Source of the DNA: Sorangium cellulosum So ce56
GTDB taxonomy: Bacteria > Myxococcota_A > Polyangia > Polyangiales > Polyangiaceae
Reading direction: 5' to 3'
Assembly: GCF_000067165.1 (NCBI RefSeq)
Contig: NC_010162.1
Location: forward strand, 1,860,001 to 1,924,000
DNA: 64,000 nucleotides
Shown here one piece after another: positions 18,631-27,407 of this stretch. Position 1 is the stretch's first letter, and the number at the start of each line of letters is the position of its first letter. A program made the position numbers and the translations under genes. A model generated the notes under the pieces. It saw only the letters and a program-made list of their open reading frames with translations, made no database searches and was not told the DNA's origin.

Positions 18631-18981
18631 CTGACCGCAGCAACTCGTCCTCCAAGAACGACACGCCCCGGCCTCGCCCAGCTCATCTCCGCGACGGTAC
18701 TATGTCAAGCCGGATGCACGGTCCTCGATAGAACACCAGCGCCGACGTGCACGGATCCATCCCCCGAGTGCCTAGCGCTGTGTGCACAAGAGACCGTCCG
18801 GCCTCAGCCAATCTACTGCGAGAACGTGCTGCCGCTACAAGACCGATTTCTCCTCATACTAGCTACGAAGACATGCGATGAATGGCGCGAGTCATTGCAG
18901 CCCGTCAGCGGCCCCTCGCTAATCATTCGCCCGCAGGATGTCGGGATAACGACGACCAAGATTGACCCGTGCTACCACTAG
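18631..18981 (+). CDS. Cys-rich secreted or lipoprotein ORF lacking a standard start codon
   Basis: The frame between the TGA at 18616 and the TAG at 18979 encodes an export-signal-like start (TTRPGLAQLISATVL, then CQAGC). A short Cys-containing domain follows (CTDPSPECLALCAQE, YCENVLPLQDRFLLILATKT, CDEWRESLQ) and the frame ends KIDPCYH. There is no ATG, GTG or TTG before the signal; the first possible codon is CTG at 18631. It may start there, or be the 3' part of a gene broken by a frameshift. Codon choice (CTA, ATA, AGA) differs from the GC-rich neighbours, as in the three genes that follow. Confidence 0.45.
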   Translation: MTAATRPPRTTRPGLAQLISATVLCQAGCTVLDRTPAPTCTDPSPECLALCAQETVRPQPIYCENVLPLQDRFLLILATKTCDEWRESLQPVSGPSLIIRPQDVGITTTKIDPCYH

Positions 18982-19062
18982 CTCACAGCGCTCGGAGGCT
19001 TATCCTCACCTCACCAGCTGCGGCTCCGACGACAATCGCCATCAATCCGCAAGGCTCGTCAG

Positions 19063-19698
19063 ATGAAAATGTCACCGAAACCGACAACATGGATTGGATT
19101 GGGGTTCATCGCCGTCGCCGCCTTGGTAGCGTACAACCTGGGAAGAATATCGGTGGCGAGCGATAATCGGCTTCAAACGCGCCAGAACGTCAGAAAGAAC
19201 AAGCCCGATCCTCGGTCAATTCTGAGCGCCACCCAACAAAGGTTGGCCATCTGCGAAGAGGCCCACCAGCGTCGCGACCACGATCCTCACGAGGGAGCGA
19301 GGCAGCCCTACAGCAACGAAGGCAACCCCACACCTCCACCTGAGCGAGGGCTCTCGAAGCAATGCATCACCGCGATGCAAGCGCAGGATCTCAATATAGC
19401 GGGCGGACAGTGCAGGAACTTCAGAAGACACTTCGATGCATACAAGGCAATCCTGGGGAACAGCACCGTCGGCTGCGAAACCGTCTTGAGCATTCGAGGC
19501 CTTGCCCAGAGACAGCGCCAGATTTGCGATCTCCTTACAAGAGTCAACGAGGAACCCGGATCCCAGGACGCGATGAGCGACCCTCTCGCCGTCGGCGCAG
19601 TAGAAGACGCATACACAATCAGCGGCAAATACGGCGACGTCGACATAAACAAGCTGGTAGGTAACCCAGCGTGCATAGCCCGCATGCAGACCGAATGA
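19063..19698 (+). CDS. membrane-anchored hypothetical protein, first tandem copy
   Basis: The 211-aa product has one N-terminal transmembrane helix (IGLGFIAVAALVAYNLGR), a polar linker with His/Arg/Pro, and a periplasmic part with paired cysteines (KQCITAM, GQCRNFRRHFDAY, GCETVLSIR, RQICDLL). It ends YGDVDINKLVGNPACIARMQ. The next gene is a clear paralogue with the same layout and the same ending, so the pair arose by tandem duplication. ATG 19063 and ATG 19069 are both possible starts. GC content is lower than in the flanks. Its function is unknown. Confidence 0.75.
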   Translation: MKMSPKPTTWIGLGFIAVAALVAYNLGRISVASDNRLQTRQNVRKNKPDPRSILSATQQRLAICEEAHQRRDHDPHEGARQPYSNEGNPTPPPERGLSKQCITAMQAQDLNIAGGQCRNFRRHFDAYKAILGNSTVGCETVLSIRGLAQRQRQICDLLTRVNEEPGSQDAMSDPLAVGAVEDAYTISGKYGDVDINKLVGNPACIARMQTE

Positions 19699-19808
19699 TT
19701 CGACTTCGCTCCTCCGTTCAGGTTGCGGGAGCCATCGCCCCGCCGGCCGAACAGGCCAAGGCCATCATTGCGAGTGCCATCAAAATTGCAATCCGCGACG
19801 GTCGACAC

Positions 19809-20450
19809 ATGGAAGCATCATCAAGGCCGACAAGATGGCTTGGGTTTGGGGTCGTCGCGATCGCCGCGTCGGCGGCAGCATACAATCTGGGACGAAACTC
19901 GGCGGGGAGCGACGACCAACATCGATCGCACCAGGACACCGCCAGGAATGACGACTCCGATGTTCGGTCAGCTCTGAGCGTCACCCGGAGGAGGTTGGTC
20001 AGCTGCGAAGAGACCCTCCAGCGCCGCGACCACCAACACCAGAAGAGAGAGGGAAAGCCCCACGCCCGCGAAGGCAGCCCCACGCCTCCACCTGAGCCAG
20101 CGCTTTCAATGCAATGCGACATCGCATCGCGAGCGTCGGAGCTCAGCAGGATGGCCGAGAGCTGCAGGGATTTCAGGCGGCAATTCAACGCATACGAGGA
20201 AATACTGGGCAACGCCACGATCGACTGCGAATCCGTGTTGAGCATTCGGGAATTGGCGAGAGAGCAATTTTCGATCTGCTCCGACGTTATAAGGTACTTT
20301 GAGAGTGCGTTGCAGCCAGACGTCACGAGCGACGTTCGCGGGATCGGCGCAATGGAAAGCGCCTACATGACCAAGGACGAGTACGGCGACGTCGACATCG
20401 ACGAACTCGTAAAGAACCCCGAGTGCATCGCCCGCATGCAGGCCGAATGA
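19809..20450 (+). CDS. membrane-anchored hypothetical protein, second tandem copy
   Basis: This 213-aa paralogue of the preceding gene shares the N-terminal helix ending YNLGR, a TPPPEPALS linker and the Cys positions (SMQCDIAS, ESCRDFRRQFNAY, DCESVLSIRELA, FSICSDV). It also shares the terminus YGDVDIDELVKNPECIARMQ. The DNA after this gene resembles the DNA after the first copy (both contain GGGAGCCATCG soon after the stop). The duplicated unit therefore includes the spacer. The stop overlaps the next start codon. The product is probably exported but tethered to the inner membrane. The role is unknown. Confidence 0.75.
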   Translation: MEASSRPTRWLGFGVVAIAASAAAYNLGRNSAGSDDQHRSHQDTARNDDSDVRSALSVTRRRLVSCEETLQRRDHQHQKREGKPHAREGSPTPPPEPALSMQCDIASRASELSRMAESCRDFRRQFNAYEEILGNATIDCESVLSIRELAREQFSICSDVIRYFESALQPDVTSDVRGIGAMESAYMTKDEYGDVDIDELVKNPECIARMQAE

Positions 20451-21241
20451 CTCGAACCCATCTCGATCCGCCGTGTATCTCGTGGGAGCCATCGATCCGC
20501 TGGCCGAACGGGCGAGGGCCGCCATTCTTGCGCGCGCTGTCAGGTCTTGCAGTATTCACCCTCGCCGCTCCGGCATCAGCGCAAGAGCCACGGCCCCTAG
20601 AGAAATTCCATTGGGACGGCCTCCGTCTCAACGGTATCATTCAGACAAAGCTCCCCCATCTCGCAAGGCTCGGAGTCACGTATGGCGGCGGAACTGCTCC
20701 AGGGGCTGTCCATGCGGTCATGGTGAGCTTCGGGCAGACCGCGAGTCCCACCCAGGTGCTCAATATCGGGTACTTCATCGGCGTCGGCGTGGGCAAGGAG
20801 AACATGTCGACGATCGAGAACAAGAGATTGGGGATCCACGGCACGTTCGAGGCCGGACGGTTCCGCGCGAGCGCGGTCACGAGCCTTCAGTTCTACCAAT
20901 TGATCGGCGCCGTTCTTCCCGTGTTCACCACGACCTTGAGGCCCCAGGGGACCCTCATCCGGACCACGCACGTCGATTTGTTCCTCGGCGCAGACGTCAA
21001 CTCCTTCAATCTCAACACCCAGGTCGGACTCACGCTCGGGCTACGATTCAGGGACATAAGAATCTTCGATCGAAGCATCGACGGGCTCTTGTCGATCACG
21101 GAGATGAATGCCTGGATCAGCGTCCCCGGACATGGAACCCTCTGGGCGGCCTACGTCGAACCGCGCCTCGGGATTGTCGTCGATCTGGAGTCCGACAAGG
21201 GAGAGCCGCGCGACCGGATCCTTGAGTACGGGCAGCTCTGA
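20447..21241 (+). CDS. exported beta-barrel-like hypothetical protein
   Basis: The 264-aa frame from ATG 20447 overlaps the previous stop as ATGA. A signal peptide is visible around residues 24-46 (LRALSGLAVFTLAAPASAQ), unusually far from the start. A TTG at 20528 would place it at the N-terminus. The first 25 codons come from the spacer DNA that was duplicated with the upstream genes, which also argues for the later start. The mature part alternates hydrophobic and polar residues (VGLTLGLRFRDIRIFDRSI, GHGTLWAAYVEPRLGIVVDL) like a small outer-membrane barrel. No family is recognised. Confidence 0.65.
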   Translation: MTRTHLDPPCISWEPSIRWPNGRGPPFLRALSGLAVFTLAAPASAQEPRPLEKFHWDGLRLNGIIQTKLPHLARLGVTYGGGTAPGAVHAVMVSFGQTASPTQVLNIGYFIGVGVGKENMSTIENKRLGIHGTFEAGRFRASAVTSLQFYQLIGAVLPVFTTTLRPQGTLIRTTHVDLFLGADVNSFNLNTQVGLTLGLRFRDIRIFDRSIDGLLSITEMNAWISVPGHGTLWAAYVEPRLGIVVDLESDKGEPRDRILEYGQL

Positions 21242-21322
21242 TCGGTCGCGGCAGGGACGCCGCTCGCCTCGTCGCTCTCGCTCAGGCTGGTTGCGATGCA
21301 GGTGAGCACCCGCCTCACCAGC

Positions 21323-21388
21323 GCGTCCCGTCGGCGCCGCTGGGCTGGTTCGGCCCGGCGCTCCTCTGGTTCGGCCCGCGGGACCAGG
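21323..21388. repeat. intergenic copy of the 66-bp segment found at 17154-17219
   Basis: It matches 63 of 66 bases of the lipoprotein gene segment, including the duplicated CTGGTTCGGCCCG. Here it lies in the 378-bp gap between the barrel-like protein and the repeat lipoprotein, with no gene around it. The rest of that gap (21389-21600) on the minus strand gives protein-like text (SAVVAALAGLGIAGFFGFSS) but no complete gene. Confidence 0.8.
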
Positions 21389-21619
21389 CGCGGGAGCCTG
21401 TACCGTTCTTCCCACTTGCTCGAGAACCCGAAGAAGCCTGCGATACCGAGCCCAGCGAGGGCCGCGACCACCGCGCTCGCCTTGGTGTCCGAGGGCCGGT
21501 CCCGGATGGACCGCCGCTTGCCGTCCCCCCAGGCCCGTGAGCGGCGTGCCCACGGGCGAGGTCGCGCATCCCCCCAGGATCGGCGGCCTTGCCGCGCGCG
21601 CGGCGCAAGAGAGGCGAGC

Positions 21620-22690
21620 GTGACGAGTCCTGTGGTCGTGACCAAGTATCTGTGTGCCGCCGCCGCGATTCACGCCGTGCTCGGCTGCGCGGCCGGCGTC
21701 GACCTGCTCGACGAGGGCGGATCCGCGGCGGCTGCGGCTCCCACCCTCGGGGTCGCAGAACAGCGGGCCAGCACCTACGGGTGGCGGGTCATCCAGGCGA
21801 TCGACTACAATTTCGACGGAAAGCAGGATGTGCTCTGGATCGACCCCGAGCGCAGCCTCATGGCCATCTGGTTCATGGACGGAGTCCAGCTGCTCGCGCC
21901 GGGCCCGATCGTCCGTGGGCCGGCCGGTAAAGGCTGGGTCGCCATAGGGAACGACTTCAACCTCGACGGCCTGGCGGACGTGATCTGGCGTCACGATGAG
22001 CGGAATCTGGTAACCATCTGGCTGACGGACGGAGGCCGGCCGTTCGCGCAGGGCCCGATGCTCCCCGGGCCGCGAGGCGGAGGCTGGGTGATCCGGCCGA
22101 ACGACTTCAACCGCAACGCCGCCTCGGATGTGCTCTTTTACAGCGAGGAGCAGAACCTGATGACGGTGTGGCTGCTGAATGGCCTTCAGCTGCTCGCGCC
22201 GGGCCCGTTCATCCCGGGGCCGGGCGGCGATTGGGATATCGCCTCCGTGCCCGACGTCAACTTCGATCGCATCGCGGATGTGATCTGGAACGACGAGGTG
22301 CACAACCTGATGACGGTATGGCTGATGAGCAACACGGAGGTCATCGGGCGGGGGCCGGTGATCCCCGGGCCGAGCGGCGAGGGATGGGACGTCCTCTGGG
22401 CGGCCGACTTCAACGCTGACGGCATGGCGGACGTGCTCTGGACCAACGAGGAGAGGGGCCTCGTCGCGATCTGGCTGATGAATGGCGTCGAGCTCCTCGA
22501 AGCGGGGCCGGTGATCCCCGGGCCGATCGGCGACGGCTGGAGAGCGATCACCGCCGGCGACGTCAACGCCGATCTGATGGCGGATGTCGTGTGGCAACGC
22601 CTGGGGACGAGCCAGATCGCGGTGTGGTTGATGAACGGCACCCACGTCCTCTCGCCAGGGCCGGTGATCCTGGGCCCCCCCGGCGGTTGA
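21620..22690 (+). CDS. lipoprotein built of FG-GAP/VCBS-like repeats
   Basis: The 356-aa product starts at GTG 21620, preceded by GAGAGG. The signal peptide ends AIHAVLGC, giving a probable lipidated Cys. The rest is about six repeats of roughly 53 residues with the pattern DFNxDGxADVxW, then (L/M)xxIWLMNG, then GPVIPGPxGxGW. Acidic Asn/Asp loops of this kind bind calcium in FG-GAP/VCBS propellers, so a surface beta-propeller is likely. Ligand and role are unknown. Such proteins are common in myxobacteria. It is followed by a GC-rich palindrome (GCGCGC..GCGCGC near 22715) that may terminate transcription. Confidence 0.8.
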   Translation: MTSPVVVTKYLCAAAAIHAVLGCAAGVDLLDEGGSAAAAAPTLGVAEQRASTYGWRVIQAIDYNFDGKQDVLWIDPERSLMAIWFMDGVQLLAPGPIVRGPAGKGWVAIGNDFNLDGLADVIWRHDERNLVTIWLTDGGRPFAQGPMLPGPRGGGWVIRPNDFNRNAASDVLFYSEEQNLMTVWLLNGLQLLAPGPFIPGPGGDWDIASVPDVNFDRIADVIWNDEVHNLMTVWLMSNTEVIGRGPVIPGPSGEGWDVLWAADFNADGMADVLWTNEERGLVAIWLMNGVELLEAGPVIPGPIGDGWRAITAGDVNADLMADVVWQRLGTSQIAVWLMNGTHVLSPGPVILGPPGG

Positions 22691-22810
22691 CCCGACCCGG
22701 GCGGCTCGCGGCGCGCGCTGGCGCGCGCCGGTGATCGATCCCGGGTTGATCCCGCCCCGCGGGCGCCGGTTGATCCCGCCGCGGTTCTCGGGTGCGATCG
22801 GCGCCCCGCG

Positions 22811-24022
22811 ATGCGACAGATCCTCCACATCGACATGGACGCGTTCTTCGCGTCGGTCGAGCAGCTCGACGACCCGTCGCTGCGAGGCCGCCCCGTCCTC
22901 GTGGGCGGCGCCTCCCGGCGGGGCGTCGTCGCGGCCGCGTCGTACGAGGCGCGCGCCTCGGGCGCCCGCTCGGCGATGCCGATGGTCGAGGCGCTCCGCC
23001 GCTGCCCGCAGGCGATCGTGGTGCCGGTGCGGCACGCCCGCTACGCCGAGGTGAGCGCGCAGGTCTTCGCGATCTTCCGCCGCTTCACGCCGCTCGTGGA
23101 GGGGCTGTCGCTCGACGAGGCGTTCCTCGACGTGACCGCGAGCCGCGCGCTCTTCGGCGACGGCGAGGCGATCGCGGCGCAGATCAAGCGCGCGATCCGC
23201 GACGAGACCGCGCTCACGGCCTCCGCCGGCGTCGCGCCCTGCAAGTTCGCCGCGAAGATCGCGAGCGATCTGCGAAAGCCCGACGGCCTCGTCGTCGTCC
23301 CCGGCGACGTCGCCGCCTTCCTCGCGCCGCTGCCGCTCGAGCGCATGTGGGGCGTGGGCCCGCGCGCGGCCGAGCGGCTGCGCGCGGCGGGGCTCGCGAC
23401 CATCGGCGATCTCGCGCGCTGCCCCGCGCCGCGCCTCCACGAGCTGCTCGGCCCCGCGTGGGGCGAGCACGTGCGGCTGCTCGCCGCGGGCGTCGACGAG
23501 CGCGCGGTCGTCCCGGGCCGCGCGGCGGAGTCGATCGGGGCGGAGGAGACGGTGGAGGAGGACCTCCGGGGCAGGGAGCCGATCGAGCGCTGGCTGCTCG
23601 ATCTGTCGGGCCGCGTGGCGCGGCGCCTGCTCAAGGCGGGCCTGTCCTGCCGCGCGGTGGTGGTGAAGCTCAAGTACTCGGACTTCACGCTGCGGACGCG
23701 CCAGACGACGCTGTCCGAGCCGGTCAGCGACACGGACTCGATCTACACCTGCGCGAAGGGGCTGCTCTCGCGCTTCGATCTCTCGCGGCCGGTGCGGCTC
23801 GTCGGCGTCGCCGCGAGCGACCTGACGAGCGAGACCGGCGGCCCGACGCTGAGCCTGTTCCCTGTCGCCTCCGAGCGCCGCCGGCGCCTCGAGGGCGTCG
23901 TGGCGGAGGTGGCCGAGCGCTTCGGCGGGAAGGGGCTCACCCGCGCGGCGCTGCTGGAGCCCCCGCCCTCGGGCCGCGCGACGCCGCGCGCGGCCCCGGG
24001 CGAGCGCGAGAAGAAGAAATAG
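22811..24022 (+). CDS. dinB: DNA polymerase IV (Y-family translesion polymerase)
   Basis: The 403-aa product has the Y-family catalytic motifs HIDMDAFFASVEQ (Asp8) and LSLDEAFLDVT (Asp102-Glu103). The thumb motif GVGPRAAERL, and a little-finger domain follow. It copies damaged DNA with low fidelity. The C-terminus is Arg/Lys-rich and lacks an obvious QL-type beta-clamp motif, although PTLSLFPV (about residue 347) could serve. No SOS box is evident before the ATG. The gene is a stand-alone unit. Confidence 0.95.
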   Translation: MRQILHIDMDAFFASVEQLDDPSLRGRPVLVGGASRRGVVAAASYEARASGARSAMPMVEALRRCPQAIVVPVRHARYAEVSAQVFAIFRRFTPLVEGLSLDEAFLDVTASRALFGDGEAIAAQIKRAIRDETALTASAGVAPCKFAAKIASDLRKPDGLVVVPGDVAAFLAPLPLERMWGVGPRAAERLRAAGLATIGDLARCPAPRLHELLGPAWGEHVRLLAAGVDERAVVPGRAAESIGAEETVEEDLRGREPIERWLLDLSGRVARRLLKAGLSCRAVVVKLKYSDFTLRTRQTTLSEPVSDTDSIYTCAKGLLSRFDLSRPVRLVGVAASDLTSETGGPTLSLFPVASERRRRLEGVVAEVAERFGGKGLTRAALLEPPPSGRATPRAAPGEREKKK

Positions 24023-24051
24023 TCGGTCTCGAGCTCGTGTAGAGTGGGACG

Positions 24052-25305
24052 ATGGCACGGATCGTCGATTCCAGGTGTCCGCGCTGCGGCGCCCCCCTGC
24101 CGATTCAGCCGGCGATGGACGCAGTCACCTGCCAGTACTGCGGCGCGCGGTCGCTCATCGATCGCGGCAGGAAGCCCACCACCGCGCCGATCCCGCAGGG
24201 CATGCACGTCGTCCGGGTCGCCCCGCCGTCCAGCAACGCGGCGGGGGTCATCGTGATGTCGGTCGTCATGGGCATGGTCGTGGCCGGCGCGGTCGCCGGC
24301 GCCGCCATGTTCAGCGCGTCGGGGCCGTCCAAGGGCCGGTCGGCGCCGCTCGCCGCCCTGGGACCGAAGGCGTACTTCAGCGATCGGCCGATGCTCGCCG
24401 ACGTGAACGGCGACGGCGCGCCGGACGTGATCGGCAAGAGCAACGTCCCCGGCGGCGAGGAGTGGATCGCGGCCTACGACGGGCGCGACGGCAAGCCGAT
24501 CTGGAAGACGGCGGCGCTCACCAAGGACGCGGCCAACCACGAGGCGCGGCGCGCGATCGCCGCCGGCCGTCTGATCTCGATCGACGCGCTCGGCAAGGCG
24601 CAGGCCTATGACCTGCGCACCGGGACGCCGTCGTGGTCGGCGTTGCTCGGCGAGAAGGCGAGGCGGCTGTGCGAGGGCGACGGCGTGATCGTCGTCGAGA
24701 CGGTCGACGACGCGAAGCACGGGCTCGATCCGGCGACCGGGAAGCGGCGCGAGCTCGCGAAGGGCGCGGCCTGCAAGACGGTCCCGAGCTCGATCCGGGA
24801 AGAGGCGCCCGGCTATCGGTTCGCCGGCTGGCACGAGTTCGACGAGCTCGGGCTGCCCGGCTCGCATGAAGTCGAGGGCATGTCGGTGCGCGGCGCGATC
24901 GTCCCGAGCGGGCCCGGGCCGCGGTTCTTGCTCGGCGGTCGGAGCAAGGGCAGCCAGGTCGGCATGGTGGCCGCGGTGGACAAGAAGAAGGTCCTCTGGA
25001 AGACGGTGGTGCCCGGCGTCGACCCGCTGGCCACGAAGGCCACGGGGGTGGACGCGGGGGCCTATGAAGGCGGGCTCCTGGTCGTCCCTTATGACATGAA
25101 GGATCACAAGGAAGGCACGCGCCTCGCCTGCTTCGAGGCCGGCACCGGCAACCGGCTGTGGGACGTGCAGGTCCACAAGAAGTCGCAGGTCTCGTCCGGG
25201 ATCTCGATCTCGGCGAACGACGTCTTCTTCGCCAGCTGGACGGCGCTCTACGTGTTCTCGCTGAAGACCGGGCAGCTCAGGTACATGATCGGGACCGAGT
25301 TCTAG
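24052..25305 (+). CDS. membrane protein with zinc ribbon and PQQ-like beta-propeller
   Basis: The 417-aa product opens with a zinc-ribbon pair, CPRCGAPL and CQYCGARS (about residues 8-31). A Pro-containing linker and one transmembrane helix (GVIVMSVVMGMVVAGAVAGA) follow. The rest is a repeat domain with blades of the type AAYDGRDGKPIWKTAAL, YDLRTGTPSWSALLGEKARR and CFEAGTGNRLWDVQV, as in PQQ-binding-like propellers. An Asp-rich loop (LADVNGDGAPDVIGKSN) resembles an FG-GAP calcium site. The ribbon would face the cytoplasm and the propeller the periplasm. Zinc binding and topology are inferred from motifs. The catalytic PQQ site of dehydrogenases is not apparent. Confidence 0.85.
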   Translation: MARIVDSRCPRCGAPLPIQPAMDAVTCQYCGARSLIDRGRKPTTAPIPQGMHVVRVAPPSSNAAGVIVMSVVMGMVVAGAVAGAAMFSASGPSKGRSAPLAALGPKAYFSDRPMLADVNGDGAPDVIGKSNVPGGEEWIAAYDGRDGKPIWKTAALTKDAANHEARRAIAAGRLISIDALGKAQAYDLRTGTPSWSALLGEKARRLCEGDGVIVVETVDDAKHGLDPATGKRRELAKGAACKTVPSSIREEAPGYRFAGWHEFDELGLPGSHEVEGMSVRGAIVPSGPGPRFLLGGRSKGSQVGMVAAVDKKKVLWKTVVPGVDPLATKATGVDAGAYEGGLLVVPYDMKDHKEGTRLACFEAGTGNRLWDVQVHKKSQVSSGISISANDVFFASWTALYVFSLKTGQLRYMIGTEF

Positions 25306-25350
25306 GCGTCCGGCGCGCCCGCGGCAGCGCGGGCCCCAGGGCTCCCCGCC

Positions 25351-26553
25351 ATGTCGTCCGTCCAGCAGAACCCCTGGCGCATCTGCGTCTACCACGGCGT
25401 TCAGTCGCTGATGTTCCCGGCGGCCATCTTCCCGCTGTTCTGGACGCAGGACATCGGCATGAGCGTGGCCACCATGATGGCCGTGCAGGGCGCGTTCAGC
25501 CTGAGCATCGCGCTCTTCGAGTTCCCGTCGGGCTACATCGCCGATCGCCTGGGCCACCGCCGCGCGCTCGTGATCGCCTCCTTTTGCATCCTGATCGGCT
25601 GGGTCCTCTACGCGCTCGCGCGCGGGCTCTGGACGGTGCTGCTCGCCGAGCTCGTGCTCGGCGTCGGGTTCTCTCTTGTCTCGGGGGCGGACTCCGCGCT
25701 CCTCTTCGACTCGCTGCGAGAGCAGGGCAAAGAGCACGAGTTCGCCCGCTGGTACGGCCGCATGCGCTCGATCGCGCAGATCGCCTCGGGGAGCGCCGCG
25801 CTCGCCGCGGGCTTCCTTTACGCGCGCTGGTCCCGCCTGCCGTTCGCGATGGAGGCCGCGGCCTGGGCGCTGGCGGCGGGGATCGCCCTCCGGTTCGGCG
25901 AGACCCGGCGCGCCGAGCCGAAGGTCGAGGACCACCTGGGCCGCATGCGCGCGATCGTGCGCGACGCGCTGCTCGAGCGCGCCGACTTCCGCGCGGTGCT
26001 GCTGCTCGGCGTCGCGCTCGCGCTCGCGTCGTACCTGCCGACGTGGCTCATGGCGCTGTACGCGACCGAGGCCGGCGCCCCGGTCGCGTGGATAGGCCCC
26101 ATGTGGGCCGTCGCGAGCTTCACCACCGCGCTCGGCTCGATGCTGAGCGAGCGCGCCGGCCGCCGCCTCGGCATGACGGGGACGCTGCTCGCGTGCGTCG
26201 TCCTGGTGGCGGCCGGGTACCTCGGCCTCGCGCTCTCGCGCCACGTGCTCGGGGTCGCGTTCTATTTCCTGCTCACGCTCGTGCGCGGGCTGCACATGCC
26301 GCTGCTCCACCACGAGGAGCAGCGCCTCGCGCCCGACGGCGATCGCGCGAGCTGCGTCTCGCTCCGCAGCTTCCTCTTCCGCCTCGCCTTCGTGCTGCTC
26401 GGGCCCGTCGTGGGGATGGGCGTCGATCGCTACGGGCACCGCCCCGTGCTGTGGGCCTCGGGCGCGCTCCTCGTCGCGCTGACGAGCGCGGCGTTCGGCC
26501 TGTTCGTCGCGCGCGCGGCGCGGCGTGATGAGGCGCGGGCGCCGCGGTGCTAG
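25351..26553 (+). CDS. MFS-family transporter
   Basis: The 400-aa protein has about 12 hydrophobic segments and the major-facilitator loop motif GYIADRLGHRRALV between helices 2 and 3, with a related VDRYGHRPVL motif in the second half. These mark a secondary transporter in the inner membrane. The substrate cannot be read from the sequence. The gene lies 45 bp after the propeller protein and 10 bp before a small membrane protein, so it may be expressed with the latter. Confidence 0.88.
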   Translation: MSSVQQNPWRICVYHGVQSLMFPAAIFPLFWTQDIGMSVATMMAVQGAFSLSIALFEFPSGYIADRLGHRRALVIASFCILIGWVLYALARGLWTVLLAELVLGVGFSLVSGADSALLFDSLREQGKEHEFARWYGRMRSIAQIASGSAALAAGFLYARWSRLPFAMEAAAWALAAGIALRFGETRRAEPKVEDHLGRMRAIVRDALLERADFRAVLLLGVALALASYLPTWLMALYATEAGAPVAWIGPMWAVASFTTALGSMLSERAGRRLGMTGTLLACVVLVAAGYLGLALSRHVLGVAFYFLLTLVRGLHMPLLHHEEQRLAPDGDRASCVSLRSFLFRLAFVLLGPVVGMGVDRYGHRPVLWASGALLVALTSAAFGLFVARAARRDEARAPRC

Positions 26554-26563
26554 GGCGCCCGTC

Positions 26564-27034
26564 ATGAAGAAGATCGAGAGAGAGGAAGAGGTGGACCGGC
26601 TCATCGAGCTGGTCGGCGCCGGGTCCTGGGACGTCATCCACGGGGTCCTGGAGCGGCAGTTCGCCGTCCTCCACAACCGCGCCCAGGTGCTCATCGGTCT
26701 GTGCGGCATCGTCATCACCACGACCGGCTTCTCCGGCCGCCTCATCGCCGGCACCAGCCCCCACGCGCAGGGGCTGATCATCGCCGGCGTGGCGATCGTC
26801 CTGCTCTCCGCGACCCTGATCGTCTGGGGTGTGCAGCACATCCGCTGGCTCACCCAGCAACCGGGCGACGACCTGCGCGGCTGGCTCTTCGCCTCGCTCG
26901 CCTACCGCGATCGCAAGACAGCGATCTACCGTGTCGCCATCGCGTTCCTGCTGGCCGGCCTCTCGTTTTATGTGATCGCCATTGCCATGATGCTACTCCA
27001 CCCCACCGCGGCCCCGTCGCCGGGTGGGCGCTGA
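26564..27034 (+). CDS. small three-helix membrane protein
   Basis: The 156-aa product begins with an acidic helix (KKIEREEEVDRLIELV) followed by SWDVIHGVLERQFAVLHNRA. Three hydrophobic helices at about 48-66, 75-95 and 125-147 follow. This pattern, a soluble helix plus a helical hairpin and a further helix, recalls uncharacterised membrane proteins with a short N-terminal cytoplasmic part. The ATG at 26564 fits the start of the acidic helix. The open frame upstream overlaps the transporter gene. Function unknown. Confidence 0.75.
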   Translation: MKKIEREEEVDRLIELVGAGSWDVIHGVLERQFAVLHNRAQVLIGLCGIVITTTGFSGRLIAGTSPHAQGLIIAGVAIVLLSATLIVWGVQHIRWLTQQPGDDLRGWLFASLAYRDRKTAIYRVAIAFLLAGLSFYVIAIAMMLLHPTAAPSPGGR

Positions 27035-27267
27035 GCCCTGCGCCCCGATGACCGATGGAGCCTCGCCACGGGCGCCGCGCGCCGCCGTCGCCTCGACATC
27101 GCACCACGGCCGAGCAGGCAGGGGCGCTCAGCCGCTGGCGCCGGCGGGCGTCTGCGCTCCGGACGCGACTTCGCTGGTGGCATGATGTGGCCTCTTCACG
27201 CGCATCGGCGCCAGCGTCGGTGATCGCGAAATGCGCTGAACTGTAACGACGGATCCACACGTCCGTG

Positions 27268-27407
27268 TTGTTGAGAAGTTGCTCTGTCCAGGATAGTCTC
27301 GTCCCGTGCTGTTTGGCTCGGAGGAGCTCGGGCGCGGTCGGAGCCGCTGAAGGCGAACGGCGGCATTGGCCGCGGGGCCTCGCGGGATGGATCTAGGAGG
27401 GGCTAGG
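27268..27407 (+). promoter_or_regulatory. promoter and structured leader of Gly-rich lipoprotein A
   Basis: TTGTTG (27268-27273) and GATAGT (27292-27297) are separated by 18 bp. The leader contains GCCGC..GCGGC (27343-27364) and CCGCG..CGCGG (27370-27385) hairpins, then AGGAGG at 27395-27400, seven bases before the ATG. The same layout precedes the two paralogues at 29148 and 31503. The remaining bases of the 27035-27267 gap show nothing else. Confidence 0.65.

Noticed and set aside
21041..24058. 1005-codon minus-strand frame opposite the repeat lipoprotein and dinB
   Set aside because: It lies antisense to well-supported genes, and its apparent repeats mirror the repeats of the lipoprotein. 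It is a shadow.
23743..26853. 1036-codon minus-strand frame opposite the propeller protein and transporter
   Set aside because: No domain is recognisable and the plus strand carries an MFS transporter and a zinc-ribbon propeller protein with clear motifs.
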